A stretch of DNA of 64,000 nucleotides from Sthenelais limicola (taxonomy: Eukaryota; Annelida; Polychaeta; Phyllodocida; Sigalionidae), in the NCBI GenBank assembly GCA_942159475.1, contig OW804096.1, positions 135,405,625 through 135,469,624 on the forward strand, read 5' to 3'. The notes under the pieces are model-generated. The model made no database searches. It was not told where the DNA came from and saw only the letters and a list, made by a program, of their open reading frames with translations. The position numbers and the translations under genes are program-made. Position 1 is the first letter of the stretch, and the number at the start of each line of letters is the position of its first letter. Below, piece after piece: positions 22,986 to 34,559 of this stretch.

Positions 22986-23222
22986 GGGTCAAGTTTTCAG
23001 AAAATGTACAATAAATTGGCCTTTACCAATCCTCTCCAATAACCCACATTTAAGACAAAAATCAGGTTCAAAATACAGTTTAACATAACCAGAAACATTT
23101 AATGAATGAATACAATACATAATATACTCAGATGTACCTAATATTTACCATTTTCACTCTAATTTAGCAGAATTTGAGAGATGTGTAGAACTGTAGATCG
23201 TGCATTTTCTGAAAATCTGACT
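22986..23222 (-). mobile_element. MITE-B copy 6
   Basis: Full-length but diverged (ends GGGTCAAGTTTTC and CTGACTC); resembles copy 14 at 53199, sharing an extended ACATTTAATGAATGAATA interior. Confidence 0.75.
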
Positions 23223-23374
23223 CACACATAGCTACACAACCAGGTAAACAACAACAGCCACGTGGCCATTTATTTAGTATCTATAATTTGAAGATATAAT
23301 TTATTTGATTTGAATACGTTTCATTTATAGACAGATACATCTGGATTTTTCATCTGCATCTCTCTAAATATTTA

Positions 23375-24108
23375 AAGATATGTTCTATGCACTTTTTCGT
23401 CACCTGTAATAATCAGAGGTTGCTATGGAAAATCATAAGATCTTGGATTCAGAGAAGCAAGTTGGTGAAAGGTTTCAGACCAAGTGAACTAAATCAAACT
23501 AACATTTTGCTTGGTTATAGTGGGAAGAGTCCACAAAAGAACTTTATCAACTGGCTATTTACAGCATTAAAATGGTACATCTACAGACAGAGAATTTTCT
23601 ATGAAAATATAATGGTATTCAAAGCTTGTATTAATGGCAGTCGTTACAATATAGGATCATACATAAAACGGTGGGATGTAATGTGTATTTGACTCAAATC
23701 AAATTTAAGAACAAAATATCATGCGATTTCTGTCCAGAAGAAGATACTATTTGCCATTTCTTCGTTAATTGCAACAACCAGAGTTTACTGTGGAAAACCT
23801 TAAGATCTTGGTTTCAGAGAAGTGTCTTAATTAAAGGTTTTAGACCGAGTGAGTTGAATTTAACTAACATCCTCCTTGGATACAGCGGTAAGAGTCCTCA
23901 AAGAGATTTTATTAATTGGTTGTTTACTGCATTAAAATGGTATATATATAGACAGAGATTATTCCATGAAAATGTAATGGTTTTTAATGCCTTTGTCAAT
24001 GAAGCTAAAATGCATCTTAGGATCTTGGAATATAATAATGTTGCTCAAGGTAAAGGGAAGAAGAACACAAATTTCTGGAACCAACTTATATGTGAACTGG
24101 AAGAATAA
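23375..24108 (+). pseudogene. LINE ORF2 C-terminal fragment, partly duplicated
   Basis: Two successive pieces (about 23375-23645 and 23690-24108) repeat the same region. The second is open to its stop and contains CDFCPEEDTICHFF, a Cys/His knuckle of the C-x2-C-x-H-x-C type, then NILLGYSGKSP, NWLFTALKWYIYRQR and a terminal CELEE. This arrangement is typical of the C-terminus of L1/Tx1-like reverse transcriptases. The first piece is a truncated, slightly different copy. There is no RT core, so these are 5'-truncated insertions. Confidence 0.75.
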
Positions 24109-24121
24109 CATGTAACACTTG

Positions 24122-24806
24122 CAGGGGCGGTACCAGAAGGCAGGTCTAGGGGGGGCACACATGAGGTCAAAATCTTCTGAATTTCCCTGTTTGGAATGTT
24201 ATTGCAATGCATAACAGTTAATTTGCCTAATGACAATGAAATAAAGCCCCCACACCTCTAATTTGTCTAACAAAAATGACAACCCAATTTTCTTGCATCC
24301 CCAAAAAACTTTTTGAGAAAATAAAATTAACAAAATTAATTGTCTCTATTGAGACCCTCTTGAGTCCTCACATTTGAGGCATATAGGTTTATTTTTTCAG
24401 GAACTTAGTCATGTTTCCTTTGGGAAAAGGAAATAACTGAAAACCCTGAATTGTCCAAATGATGAACAAATCATAACTGTAAACTGTTCATCCTCACTGA
24501 TTCTTGTTTGAATACCAATTTTGAGACTTAACTGTCTGAGATTTAAAACCCTGTTAAAACATTCTGGGTCTAAAAAATGCTTTTTGAATAGAGGCCCTGA
24601 AACTACATTATAGAAATATAGTTTAATGTTAAAAGAATTATTAAGCTAAAATAAAATATGGGGTTATTGGGAGTGTTGTACATGTAAAGGATTTAGAGGT
24701 CATTTAGTGGCCCTCTGCCTCTCTGAGTTAGGGGGGGCACAGAGACCATTTTAGGGGTCTAGGGGGGGCCGGTGCCCCCCAGGCCCCCCCCCTGGTACCG
24801 CCACTG
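24122..24806 (-). mobile_element. MITE-C copy 2 (hAT-like), inverted
   Basis: Reverse-orientation partner of MITE-C copy 1, 685 bp and almost identical. Flanked by ACTTG on both sides, a 5-bp direct repeat. It interrupts the 3' UTR of the LINE fragment ending its frame at 24108; the LINE resumes at about 24807. Confidence 0.8.
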
Positions 24807-25420
24807 ACTTGATGAGTTATGATTGTGATTTAATATCTCCATAATAACTGTAAGCTTCGTATGAAACCTGTTAGTCCAGGAGGGATGTGATGAAAGAGAA
24901 AACCGAAAATACAAAAAAAAAAAAAAATAGAGAGGGAAACGATAATTGAATGTTGATTAGAATTGTATGAGCCTAGTCGGCAGGATATGTTGAATAAAAC
25001 CTTTTAAAAACAAAAAAAAAAGCTTTTATTAATGAAACCAAAATGCATCTCAGAATTTTAGAATATAACAATGTCACCCAAGGGTCAGGAAAAAAGGTTA
25101 CAAACCTCTGGAATTAGCTTATAATTATGCGAGTTGGAAGAGCAACAGGTAGAAAATGCTTGAAGTAAAAACACTGTTGAAATTATGTGTGAATCGTGAA
25201 GAGAGGTTAATATCTAGGTAAAATGGTATATAAGATCTATTAATCCTTTTACGAAGAATACTTGCCAATGAATGGTGTGAAGCAAGAGAAAATTTGAAAA
25301 CTCAAAAAAAATATAAAATAAAAAGGGACGCGATAATTGAATGCTGTTTAGAATTGTAAGAGCCTCGTCGGCAGGATATATTGAATAAAACCTTCTTTTT
25401 TTTTAAAAAAAAAAGAAGAT
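24807..25420 (+). mobile_element. Two LINE 3' tails in tandem
   Basis: 24807-25020 is the 3' UTR of the fragment above, ending with AGCCTAGTCGGCAGGATATG, TTGAATAAAACC and an A run. 25021-25410 is a second 3' end of the same family (AAATGCATCTCAGAATTTTA to GAGCCTCGTCGGCAGGATAT and TTGAATAAAACC, then T and A runs). Both carry a small GCC...GGC stem-loop just before the poly(A) signal. Confidence 0.7.
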
Positions 25421-25701
25421 ATGTTCTATTCAGTTGAAGATATGTTCTATTCAGTTAAAGATATGTTCTATTCAGTTGAAGATATCTTTAAATGATTAAT
25501 AGGTGCAATACAAATATATGCATAATTCATTTAGAAATCTCCAAGTTCGTTTGGAGATATCGTATCTTGTTATGTTACTACTGAAATATAAATTTGTCGC
25601 TCAATTTGTTTCTGTTTTCATGATTGAAAGCATAACATAGCACTTTTTGGTTTCAGTCGCTTAGAATATTGCACTCGTTGAACAACAACTATGCAACATG
25701 C

Positions 25702-25784
25702 GGGTCAGATCTTCAGAAAATGTACAATTGGCAGCTGTACACATTTAGTAAATTCTGCTAAATTAGGCTGCAATTTGGTCAATA
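25702..25784 (+). mobile_element. MITE-B copy 7, right-truncated
   Basis: Good left end (GGGTCAGATCTTCAGAAAAT) and GGCAGCTGTACACATTTAG, cut at GGTCAATACT by the poly(T) start of a minus-strand LINE. Confidence 0.8.
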
Positions 25785-26360
25785 CTTTTTTTTATTTTTG
25801 CGACAACCTTTTATTTCTTTCACATGTTAGACAGAGATTCGGCGGAAGTTACATCTAGGATAAACCCTCTGCTTCACCTTTCTTAAGTTTCCTTTGGTGG
25901 TATCTTGTCACTCTTTATATGAAATATCATACTTTGTACCTTTGTTGTTCTTTCATTGTTTTATTCTATCAATAAACTCATCTATGTCCACCTTTAGGTT
26001 AGACCATAGTCTGTTTTGTTCTTTTCTATTTTCTCCTTTGCTCGTATTAATGATTTCTAAGGTAATTCTTGATCTTAAGTCATACAATATTGGGATGGTA
26101 TTCAGTTTGCCATCGTGGAAAAGCTTTTGTCTATGTATGACTGCTTTGACTTGAAGTATGAACCAATTGATGATTTTTGACTGCACATTATTTACATCTA
26201 TACCAAATAGAATATCCTGTACTTTGTACACGACCCTATTTCTTTCCTTGTGGAAGAACCTTTCACCATTTGGTTTTATGTTAATGTATTCCAGTTCGTA
26301 CAACCATTCTATTACCCATGTCCAGACCTTTCTGGTTTCTTTACATGAATTCATAGTTTT
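25785..26360 (-). pseudogene. Minus-strand LINE C-terminal fragment
   Basis: Begins, in reverse, with an A-rich tail at 25785-25800. The minus-strand frame 26354-25953 is open for 133 residues and contains VQDILFGIDVNN, INWFILQVKAVIHRQK and YDLRSRITLEI, the conserved C-terminal pattern seen in the L1/Tx1-like fragments at 24.0 kb. It is a 5'-truncated copy lacking the RT domain. Confidence 0.7.
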
Positions 26361-26471
26361 GGATCAAACTAAACATTCAAATTAACAGCTCAATTTATGG
26401 CCTCGTACTGTACGTCATCCTAAGCTACCTCATACACAGAGGTAACATTTCCTTCATTCATCTCATGATTA

Positions 26472-26816
26472 GGCCAAAAAAAATTAGGTGTGTTTCCGAT
26501 TTATCTGGCTGAAAACTAGGTAGGGGGGTGGTAACTTTTTATTTTATTTTTTAATTTTTTTTTGAAACCACCTCCCAGGAACTGAAAAAAATGTCTATTT
26601 CAAAACAATAGTTGTTTTAAACATGGGAAATGTGCTTTTTGACAGTTCCAGGTCAGGAAAACCCGTTTTCCTGCTTTTATAAGCTTTTTTTGTCAAAAAA
26701 TCCAAAAAAAGTAAGATATGATGGGGAAAAAATCATGTATGGTAAAAAAAAGTTAGGTAGGGTAAGGTTTTTCTAGGTAGGGGGGGTAAATTGGAAACAC
26801 CTATTTTTTTTTGGCC
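26472..26816 (-). mobile_element. MITE-D copy 2
   Basis: 345 bp, ends AGGCCAAAAAAAATTAGG and TATTTTTTTTTGGCC, flanked by TTA on both sides. Confidence 0.85.
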
Positions 26817-27155
26817 TTATTAGAGTGGCTTTTACATTGTGATCATCATTGCGAGTGATAATGAGGTTCACAATGACTTAAGAAATTAGGATTTATTTTA
26901 CTTTTGTCTCTACATAAGGTGCGCACTGGTTACTCATAATCGGACGAAAATCCCCTGGGACTAGGAGAGGTAATATTATAATAATATAAAAATATAAAAA
27001 TAAAAAAATATAAAAATATAAAAATAAAAAAATCCGAGTGAATGTAATCCAGAAGAAGGAAAACTCAGAACGTGGGGCATTTAAATGTTGGTTTTGTTTA
27101 TTGGGGTTCACACGTTTAATAATAAATAACATTAAAATATAATAAAAAAAAGTGT
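26817..27155. other. AT-rich spacer
   Basis: Contains an (ATAAAAAT)n-like run around 26985-27030. No gene seen. Its right end supplies the T run that would end the tRNA transcript. Confidence 0.4.
27144..27151 (-). terminator. Pol III terminator of the tRNA-Leu gene
   Basis: A run of A on the plus strand (T run in the transcript) just beyond the tRNA 3' end. Confidence 0.75.
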
Positions 27156-27277
27156 TGTCAGATGTGGGATTCGAACCCACGCCCACATTCGTGGACCAGA
27201 AGCCTCAGACCTGCGTACACAGGCAAGTACCTTGCGTACCTTGAGTCTGGCGCCTTAGACCACTCGGCCAACCTGAC
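27156..27277 (-). tRNA. tRNA-Leu(CAA) with a 38-nt intron
   Basis: On the minus strand the acceptor stem GTCAGGT pairs with ATCTGAC, followed by discriminator A. The A box is TGGCCGAGTGG, the B box GGTTCGAATCC, and there is a long variable arm (TCCACGAATGTGGGC region) as in class II tRNAs. The anticodon stem CCAGA/TCTGG encloses CTCAAG, giving anticodon CAA. A 38-nt intron (27202-27239) sits one base 3' of the anticodon, the standard position, leaving an 84-nt mature tRNA. It reads Leu UUG codons. Four bases downstream is a run of eight T, a Pol III terminator. All stems pair, so it looks functional. Confidence 0.93.
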
Positions 27278-27299
27278 AGCTGGTGAACTTACAATATAG

Positions 27300-27428
27300 A
27301 AACACTTATCACTCGTCCTAATGTTTACTATCATTTGAATCGGCTTGATCTTATCTTTTAAAAAATGATGATATCTCAAAATCCATTTTTTTCCCGATTT
27401 GTGACTCATTTTACCTTGACACATCACA
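27300..27428 (+). mobile_element. MITE-A right-half fragment
   Basis: Matches the right third of MITE-A (GTTTACTATCATTTGAATCG, GATATCTCAAAATCCATT) and a diverged right end (TGACACATCACA). The left part is absent. Confidence 0.65.
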
Positions 27429-27707
27429 CATATATACTTTTATCTGTATCATTGCTGATCAATATAATCACATAATTGTGTTTTTATTTTCTATTTCATT
27501 TTTCATACTACTTTTATCATATTTTCTGCTCAGTACAGTTCAAGACTAGCATTCTAAATTAAAGGTAACTGTTGGCAGAAATGGAAAACTATTTTTCATA
27601 TAGACATGTAAACCTATACTTGTCCTTTTTCAAGATAAAATAAAATAAATAAAATATTGTCTTATCTTATCTTCAAAGCCATAAATTTAATCATCACATG
27701 TATATAT

Positions 27708-27942
27708 GGGTCAGATCTTCCGAAAATGTACAATTGGCAGCTGTACATATTTAGTAAATTCTGCCAAATTGGGCTGCAATTGGGTCAATACTAGGTACAT
27801 TCGAGTATATTCGGCATTGCATTGATTCTACCAATCTGTTTGGTTAGGTTGAACTGGATTTTGAACTTTATTTTTGTCTGAAATGTGGGTTATTTGACAG
27901 AATTGGTGAAGGTGAATTGTACATTTTCTGGCGATTTCACCC
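27708..27942 (+). mobile_element. MITE-B copy 8
   Basis: Full-length, TA flanks; right end changed to TTCACCC. Confidence 0.8.
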
Positions 27943-28120
27943 ATATAACAAGCACGCCCACCAATTGGATGTATTATTGGCTTGTCTGGTGTCAGTAAAG
28001 TACTATGTATTTTTTTAAAGATTTTATTTTCACCGGGGAAACATTTCCCAGTTACCCGGGATTTTCCAATGCGCCCAGCTTGGCGTAGCAATGTGTCATT
28101 GAGAGAGAAACCATAAACAT

Positions 28121-28531
28121 AATGATGTGTTTCAGGAAAATGAGTCATAAGTCGCAAACATTGGATTTTGTGATATCATCATATTTGAAAAGATGAGACC
28201 AAGGGGATTCCAATGAATATAAACATTAAGGGCATCTAATTAGTATTTCTATATTTTAAGTTTGATATTTTTATTCCTAAAAAAAGAAGTTTTCAATATT
28301 TTTGGGTGGACAATTACTATAAAAGTAGCTAAATATACTCTATGGGATGACCCTATGAATGCATGAAAATATTTGATACACGGTCTTGCAATTTGGTACA
28401 TGTATTCGTACTTCATCCAGCGTTAGTCACACCAAAAATGAGAACATTCCTACAAAGAGGTCCAGGGAATAAATCACTTTGAAAAATATCAATTTTGCGA
28501 CTTATGACTCATTTTCCTGAAACACATCACA
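28121..28531 (-). mobile_element. MITE-A copy 10
   Basis: Full-length but older: the interior is much diverged, and the left end reads AATGATGTG. Belongs to a divergent subfamily with copy 11 (GGGTGGACAATTACTA-type core). Confidence 0.8.
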
Positions 28532-28660
28532 ATTTTATTTGCTAATTACAGACAGTTAAATTGGAATTGATGGCGTCAAATCGCACTCCACCCCTTTGGG
28601 GTGTTGTGTGTTGTTGACAGTCGTCCTTTACATTTCTCCTTATTATTAGCCAATAGTATA

Positions 28661-29070
28661 TGTGATGTGTTTCAGGAAAATGAGTCACAAGTCGCAAAAA
28701 ATGGATTTTGAGATATCATCATATTTGATTAGATGGGCTCAAGCCGATTCTAATGGTAGTAAACATCAAGGACATCTAAGTAGTGTTTCTATATTATAAG
28801 TTTGATATTTAATTTTTGAAAAAAATAGTTATTGTTATTTTTGGGTGGATAATTACTAATAAAGTACCTAAATATACTCCATAAGCTGACCTTAGAAATG
28901 CATAGATATACTTAATACATTGCCTTGAAATTTCGTACATGTATTAATATCATTAGCAGCATTAAGTACCCTAAGAATTATAATATTCCAACAACGATAT
29001 CTCATAAATAAAACACTTTGAATAATATCCATTTTGCGACTTATGACTCATTGTCCTGAAACACATCACA
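28661..29070 (-). mobile_element. MITE-A copy 11
   Basis: 410 bp, TA flanks, same divergent subfamily as copy 10, in the same orientation 130 bp away. Confidence 0.85.
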
Positions 29071-29649
29071 TATAACACATTTTCAATATTATGGAGCCTT
29101 ATCCAATGATTTATTTACTGAATACAAATATCTTGAATCTTCTTCGTAAATAGAAACATATATTATAATGATGCTTTATGATATATTGTTGAAAATGTAT
29201 TGGATGACCTGCATTTATTTCCAGAAGGCATAAATATGTAATACCCAACGGATTTCTGATAGAGCACGACGCTATACTTATGTTTTTAACAACTGTTTTT
29301 ATATTTGACACTGCCCAGGTTACAACCTGCTTACAACCTATTGTTTGTTTGATATCATGTGTATGCCCGCAAATTGATGTTGTGTAATACTGTCTTTACG
29401 TAACTTAATTACATATATTCCTTCAAATGGTGTATCATTTATATTACTGAGATTATCTCTTCTTATCACTATTAACTTCTGCATTTGTCATCTCGCAGAA
29501 TATGTTCCATAGTATTGTAACACTTTTTTGTAACATCAGGCGTTTCTGAGAATAGCATCAGAGATGTAATGTCTTAAGTCCTGAATAAAGATATTTTATG
29601 AATCAAATAAATCAAATCAAAGGTCAAACCTATGGAACACAATTAATAT
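29071..29649. other. Spacer with a possible LINE 3' end
   Basis: No gene. Around 29560-29625, CTGAATAAAGATATTTTATG followed by (AATCAAAT)-like repeats resembles the 3' end of a CR1-type element, but no coding sequence precedes it. Confidence 0.35.
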
Positions 29650-29878
29650 GGGAGAAATGGCCAGAAAATGTACATCTTTATCAATCCTCTCAAAATATTC
29701 AAATTTAAGACAAAAATGTGGCTCAAAATTTAGTTAAATCTAACCAAATGAATTGTTTGCATCAGGGCAACATCAAATATGCTCAGATACGTCTACTGTT
29801 AGCCATTTTTCAGTATAAATTAGTACAATTTACTAAATGTGTAGAACTGCCGATTGTATATATTCTAAAGATCTGACC
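29650..29878 (-). mobile_element. MITE-B copy 9, degenerate
   Basis: Recognisable across its length but with diverged ends (GGCCAGAAAATGTACATC; AAAGATCTGACC). Lies 8 bp from copy 10 in the opposite orientation. Confidence 0.65.
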
Positions 29879-29885
29879 GTTATAT

Positions 29886-30120
29886 GGGTCAGATTTTCAG
29901 AAAATGTACAATTGGCAGCTGTACACATTTAGTAATTTCTGCTAAATAAGGCGGCAATTTGGTCAATACTTGGTAAATTCGAGTATATTTGGCATTGCAT
30001 TGATTCTAGCAATCTGTTTGGTTAGGTTGAACTGTATTTTTAACTTTATTTTTGTCTTAAATGTGGGTTATTTGAGAGGATTGGCTAAGTTGAATTGTAC
30101 ATTTTCTGAAAATCTGACCC
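29886..30120 (+). mobile_element. MITE-B copy 10
   Basis: Full-length, 235 bp, with ATA on the left and TAT on the right. Confidence 0.85.
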
Positions 30121-30182
30121 ATATATCACAATATAATGGTTATGACTTAGTTGTAAAGTCTGCTTCACCATACACCCTAATT

Positions 30183-30590
30183 GAGATGTGTTCCAGGAAA
30201 ATGAGTCATAAGTCTCAAAATTGATATTTTTCAAAGTGTTTTTTCACAAATTCTCTTTATTGAAATGTTCTGATTTTTAGGGGGTTAGGCACTTATAGCC
30301 ATATGAATTAATGTAACAGATTTCAGGACATTGTATTAAATACATCCTTGCGTTTTTAAGTCCTTCGTGGGGAGTATATGTAGTTACTTTACTGGTAATT
30401 ACCCATCCAGAAACATTGCAAACTTTCTTTTTCAAAAGTGAAAATATCAAACTTAAGATATAGATATACCTATTAGGTGTCCTAGTGTTTACTATCATTA
30501 GAATCGGCTTGATCTCCTATTTTCAGATATGGTGATATCTCAAAATCCATATTTTGCGACTTATGACTCATTTTCCTAAAACGGATCACC
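30183..30590 (+). mobile_element. MITE-A copy 12
   Basis: Full-length, divergent subfamily; ends GAGATGTGTTCCAGG and CCTAAAACGGATCACC. Confidence 0.75.
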
Positions 30591-31379
30591 TATAAGTATA
30601 GTCTGGTCGCGCCAGCTATTATGACAAACTTGGTAAAGTTTGCCCATCCATTCGCCAGCCCCAATCTGCCCTATTATCGTTACATGGGTAATGAGAGCAC
30701 ACTGCTGCGCCCTGGTGGTCACGTTAGGTACTATGTTTCATCGGCTAAATTTAATCTGTGAAAATTAATGTCGAACCCCAAATAAGGCAGCAGACTCCTT
30801 ATCCAATCAGTGAGCTTATATGAGGTCAGGTGATTAGCCTCTGCAGGATAATACAGGAAGTGATTAAGAGGAGGCGGTGCACAGGAAGGAAGGCTCCTGT
30901 ATGGGCGATAATAGACAGACAATGAACAATTGTCTGACCTTGAATATAAGCCTGACCTTGAGTATTTATAAGCCTGACCTTGAGTATCCTGACCTTGTGT
31001 GACCATTTTCTTTTGAAAGAATCTATCTGGAAATTTTCAGTGTGATAATTCTCATTTTGAGAAACAGAAATATGTTCGTATTGATTTAATCTAGGATAAA
31101 TATTTAACACTCTCTTCACAATACAATTCAGATATTTATTACACACGTGAGCCGTTAGAAAGGTGCAGTTTGGGGGTGCAGTTTGGTCGATCCGAATCGT
31201 TCACATGTACAGTTCGGCCAAAGACGCAATTTCATTGGTGCAGCGTAGGCCAGATGACGTCGTCCCGACCGCGTAACTTAGGCCTACAAATTGCCGTGAA
31301 TTAAGCTTCCTCGAGCTAAACTATAGGCTACACAAGTTAAATTTACTTTTTAACATCCAAGTAGAGTGTGTAATAAATT
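30591..31379. other. Spacer with a short minisatellite relic
   Basis: Holds a CTCF-like site (minus strand 30707-30718) and four degenerate GCCTGACCTTGAATATAA units at 30933-30995; related units recur at 31515-31630. No gene recognised. Confidence 0.4.
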
Positions 31380-31506
31380 GCAAATGGCACTCTGTTTGGT
31401 TTCAAACTGATCTTGACCCCTCAGAAAATGGGAACTCACCCCTTTGGGGTTCGTCCCGTTTTCTGAGGGGTCTCAATCAGTTTGAACCCTCCATCGTGCC
31501 ATTTGC
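31380..31506. repeat. 127-bp hairpin (inverted repeat)
   Basis: Two arms of about 62 bp, roughly 80% complementary: GCAAATGGCAC ... TTCAAACTGAT ... ACCCCTCAGAAAA on the left and the inverse on the right, with a 4-base loop in CCCCTTTGGGG. It could be a small fold-back transposon or a structured RNA; no TSD is obvious. Confidence 0.85.
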
Positions 31507-31514
31507 TATAAGAA

Positions 31515-31630
31515 CTTGACTATAAGCCTGACCTTGAATGTAAGCCCGACCTTGAATATGAGCCTGCCCTTCATTTATACAAGCCTGACCTTGAATACAA
31601 GCCTGAACTTGAATATAACCCTGACCTTTT
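31515..31630. repeat. 18-bp degenerate tandem repeat
   Basis: Five to six units of AAGCCTGACCTTGAATAT, same family as at 30933-30995 on the other side of the hairpin. Confidence 0.7.
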
Positions 31631-31884
31631 ATTTCAAAAGATTTTATTGTTGAGTGTAATTGAATGTGGGATGAAGTATATGGAATGTGTTTGGATGTGG
31701 CATACAACTCTGGATGTAGTGAAGTTTCATTTTTTAATCTGCTGGTATGTGATACATGGTTGTTGGCTTTGGCTCTGAAAGCTTTCTGTGGCAAGTGCAT
31801 TCTTCTTCATAACTCATTGACTCCTAGTTTGATGTGTTTATATGTTTTAATACATTCTACCAGGGCTAGTTCAGCACAAGCAGC

Positions 31885-31990
31885 TGTTCTTCCTCTGGTG
31901 GAAGGTGAAGATGGCAGCCAGGCCAGGGTTTGAACCCGCAACATTCTCATGCCTGAAGCCAGGAATCCATGAGGCGTAAATCGCCAATGT
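31885..31990 (-). repeat. tRNA-like sequence, probable SINE fragment
   Basis: The minus strand contains TTGCGGGTTCAAACCCTGG, a strong B-box motif in a T-arm-like stem, preceded by TACGCCTCATGGATT, a weak A-box. No full tRNA fold, so a tRNA-derived SINE is more likely. Confidence 0.4.
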
Positions 31991-31997
31991 ATTTGGA

Positions 31998-32350
31998 TGC
32001 TGATGGACGGTGAAAGACAGTGAAGGATGGTGAAGGACGATGAAGGACGCAGAAGGACCCTGAAGGATGCTGAAGGACACTGAAGCATGCTGAAGGACAC
32101 TGAAGCGTGCTGATGGACGCTGAAGGACGCTGAAGGACACTGAAGCATGCTGATGGACGCTGAAGGACGCTGATGGACGCTGAAGGACGCTGAAGGATGC
32201 TGAAGGACACTGAAGGATGTTGATGGACGCTGATGGACGCTGAACGACCCTGAAGGATGCTGAAGGACACTGAAGCATGCTGATGGACGCTGAAGGACAC
32301 TGATGGACGCTGAAGGACACTGATGGATGCTGATGGACGCTGAAGGACGA
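31998..32350. repeat. 10-bp minisatellite, about 35 units
   Basis: Units GCTGATGGAC and GCTGAAGGAC with variants (ACTGAAGCAT). Three minus-strand open frames of 113-176 codons across it are repeat artefacts: unit 10 cycles through all frames and lacks stops. Confidence 0.9.
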
Positions 32351-32751
32351 GATGCCTAAACTGGACGCCCAGTGGATTCCTACGGCGGTTGCTTGCTTCA
32401 AATGGCGACCAAGTCAATTATTTCTGCGTCTGTAACCAGGGTTCCTATTCCTATGGGCGTCTAACTGGACCCTGAAATTAGACATGTTCATTTCCTGCGT
32501 CCAATTAAGCAATTCCCATCAGCGTAGGAGGCCATGCTTATGTCAATCACCAGATAATTAATTGGAATCACCAGAATATTACTCAACAGAACGCCCAATG
32601 TGTTGTGCAGGCTGCGTGGAGTCCTGGCTTTAGGCTGACCTAACAATCCATGCACCTGCATACATAAGTTAACAATCTGAATTATATTCTATTGGATGGG
32701 CTTGGGCTGGCAGTAGGCCATCTTTTAGCTAGTTCCCTTATCACCTCCTTC
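32351..32751. other. Non-coding spacer
   Basis: No gene, RNA or repeat recognised. Confidence 0.35.
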
Positions 32752-33320
32752 ATTTTTATTTTTTTTAAATAAATTTTTATTGAGGACATTCCGATGCGAA
32801 CATGGTAATCTCATGCACACTCAATGGCAAAAATGAATTATTATACATCAAGATATTTAATTCATTTAATTTATAATAGTCAGTATTATTAACCAATTAA
32901 TTACCATTCCTGATGAGACTTTGAAAACATTATACCGTCTCAGATAGTTATTACAGATCAAGATACAATGGATAAGGTCGCTTGACGATACATACCTTTC
33001 GTGATAATATATAATCACTATTTTTGATCTCTAATCAGTTTCAGTCATGATATAACAATCATTTATGTACAACCATTTTTTTGTTATTTTTTTCTCCAAC
33101 AGTCATAATGATAGAATCTCCCTTATTGAATAATTAAAAGCAGTATTTTGTGTTACATAGCAGTTGAAATGCGAATAATAAAGATTATTGAATCCACCAC
33201 AGTTTGTTCTTCTTTAGGAACATTTTCATTGTTTTCCACTCCATATTACGGACATGTGAGGGTAATTTATTCCACTCATGTGGACCGTTGAAGTGAGTGT
33301 ATTCATTCATCTCATCCAAA
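32752..33320 (-). pseudogene. Minus-strand LINE 3' end
   Basis: In reverse, 33310-33185 reads FNGPHEWNKLPSHVRNMEWK and continues to FLKKNKLW, the usual C-terminal block of Jockey/CR1-type reverse transcriptases, followed by about 430 bp of 3' UTR ending in an A/T-rich tail at 32752. The rest of the element is missing. Confidence 0.6.
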
Positions 33321-34559
33321 TGCCTTACATTTGTTAGTATTAAGTATTATTTGTGTATTATTATTTCTGTAACAATCACTTCAAATATATAAAAGTCGGG
33401 AGTCAGTGAACACCTGTCATATCCATGACAGAATTGTCCGACCAATTGTAATTAAGATTCACAATAATTAAAGAATATTTGAATTGAATTGAATTATAAC
33501 AATCAATTCATCTCAGTATTCTTACATTGGTCAAAGAATAGTGAAAAATACACATAGTTTTATAGCAGTCTGGTTCTATTATTATAATACTTTTATTCAA
33601 AGAAAGATTATACAGTTACATCATCATGGAGTTAGATTCGAACGGGTTATACCCTCTGCCCACTCGCAGTTTTTCCTGATTGACCATAGAATTGGCACTC
33701 CAGTATTAAATCAATACACTCAATTGATAAAGGTACATAAAATTAATAATGCAGTTACAATATACCAATACATTTATCGAAAAGATGTCTCAATATCTAC
33801 ACAATAATATAATCCTTTGTGTGACGTTAGGGTTAGAGTTACAGTATACCATTACATTTGTCGAAAAGGTTCCTCAAAATCTACACAATAATAAATTCCT
33901 TAGTGAGACATTATGAAGATAATTTGTCTTTTAATCTACACAATAATAATTTCCTTAATGTGAAATTACGGAGAAAATTTGTCTTTTAACAACTTGTCAT
34001 CATAATAGTCTAATGTCGTTGAGAGCTATACATAATTTTTCCACCTTATGTTAAATTTTTTAAATTCTATTTATAGAACATTTGTATATCGTGCTATCAG
34101 AGTATTATATAATTTACTAATTACTTTGGTTATGATACCTAAAATTCCATTCATATAAACTTTTTTATGTCTTGCTTTTTGAGTACCATACAATTTGTGA
34201 TGGACTTCAGTGTCAATAATACTAGTGACATTTCACTTTCAATGTCAATTACCTCACTAAGATTAATCGTACTGGACAATAAACTGCAAATTAAGGTTCA
34301 TGAAACAGAACAATACATTTTAAATCAATCCCCTTCTTCTCCCCCCTATCTATATTCTCAATCACTGATATTCCAATACAGTGCCCAAGAATATAAGTTG
34401 CAAACCCGTGAGTTTCTCACCGTCTTTATAATCGATATATCGATCTTCTTTTATTCCTGGTTTTACATTCCAGTTTATAATATTTATCCCCCCATTCATG
34501 TATTTTCTTATATCCCAAAAATGACAATTTCAAGTAACAATTCTTGATGAGACAGTATC
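33321..34559. other. AT-rich region with faint internal repeats
   Basis: Around 33740-33960, segments such as ATCTACACAATAATA recur two or three times, suggesting old local duplication. A tRNA-like GATTCGAACGGGTT lies at about 33632 on the plus strand. No gene is supported; the 126-codon frame at 34167 shows no recognisable features. Confidence 0.35.

Noticed and set aside
31807..32417. Three overlapping minus-strand frames (SVHQHASVSF-like)
   Set aside because: A 10-bp minisatellite open in all frames; product is repetitive and unrelated to any known protein.
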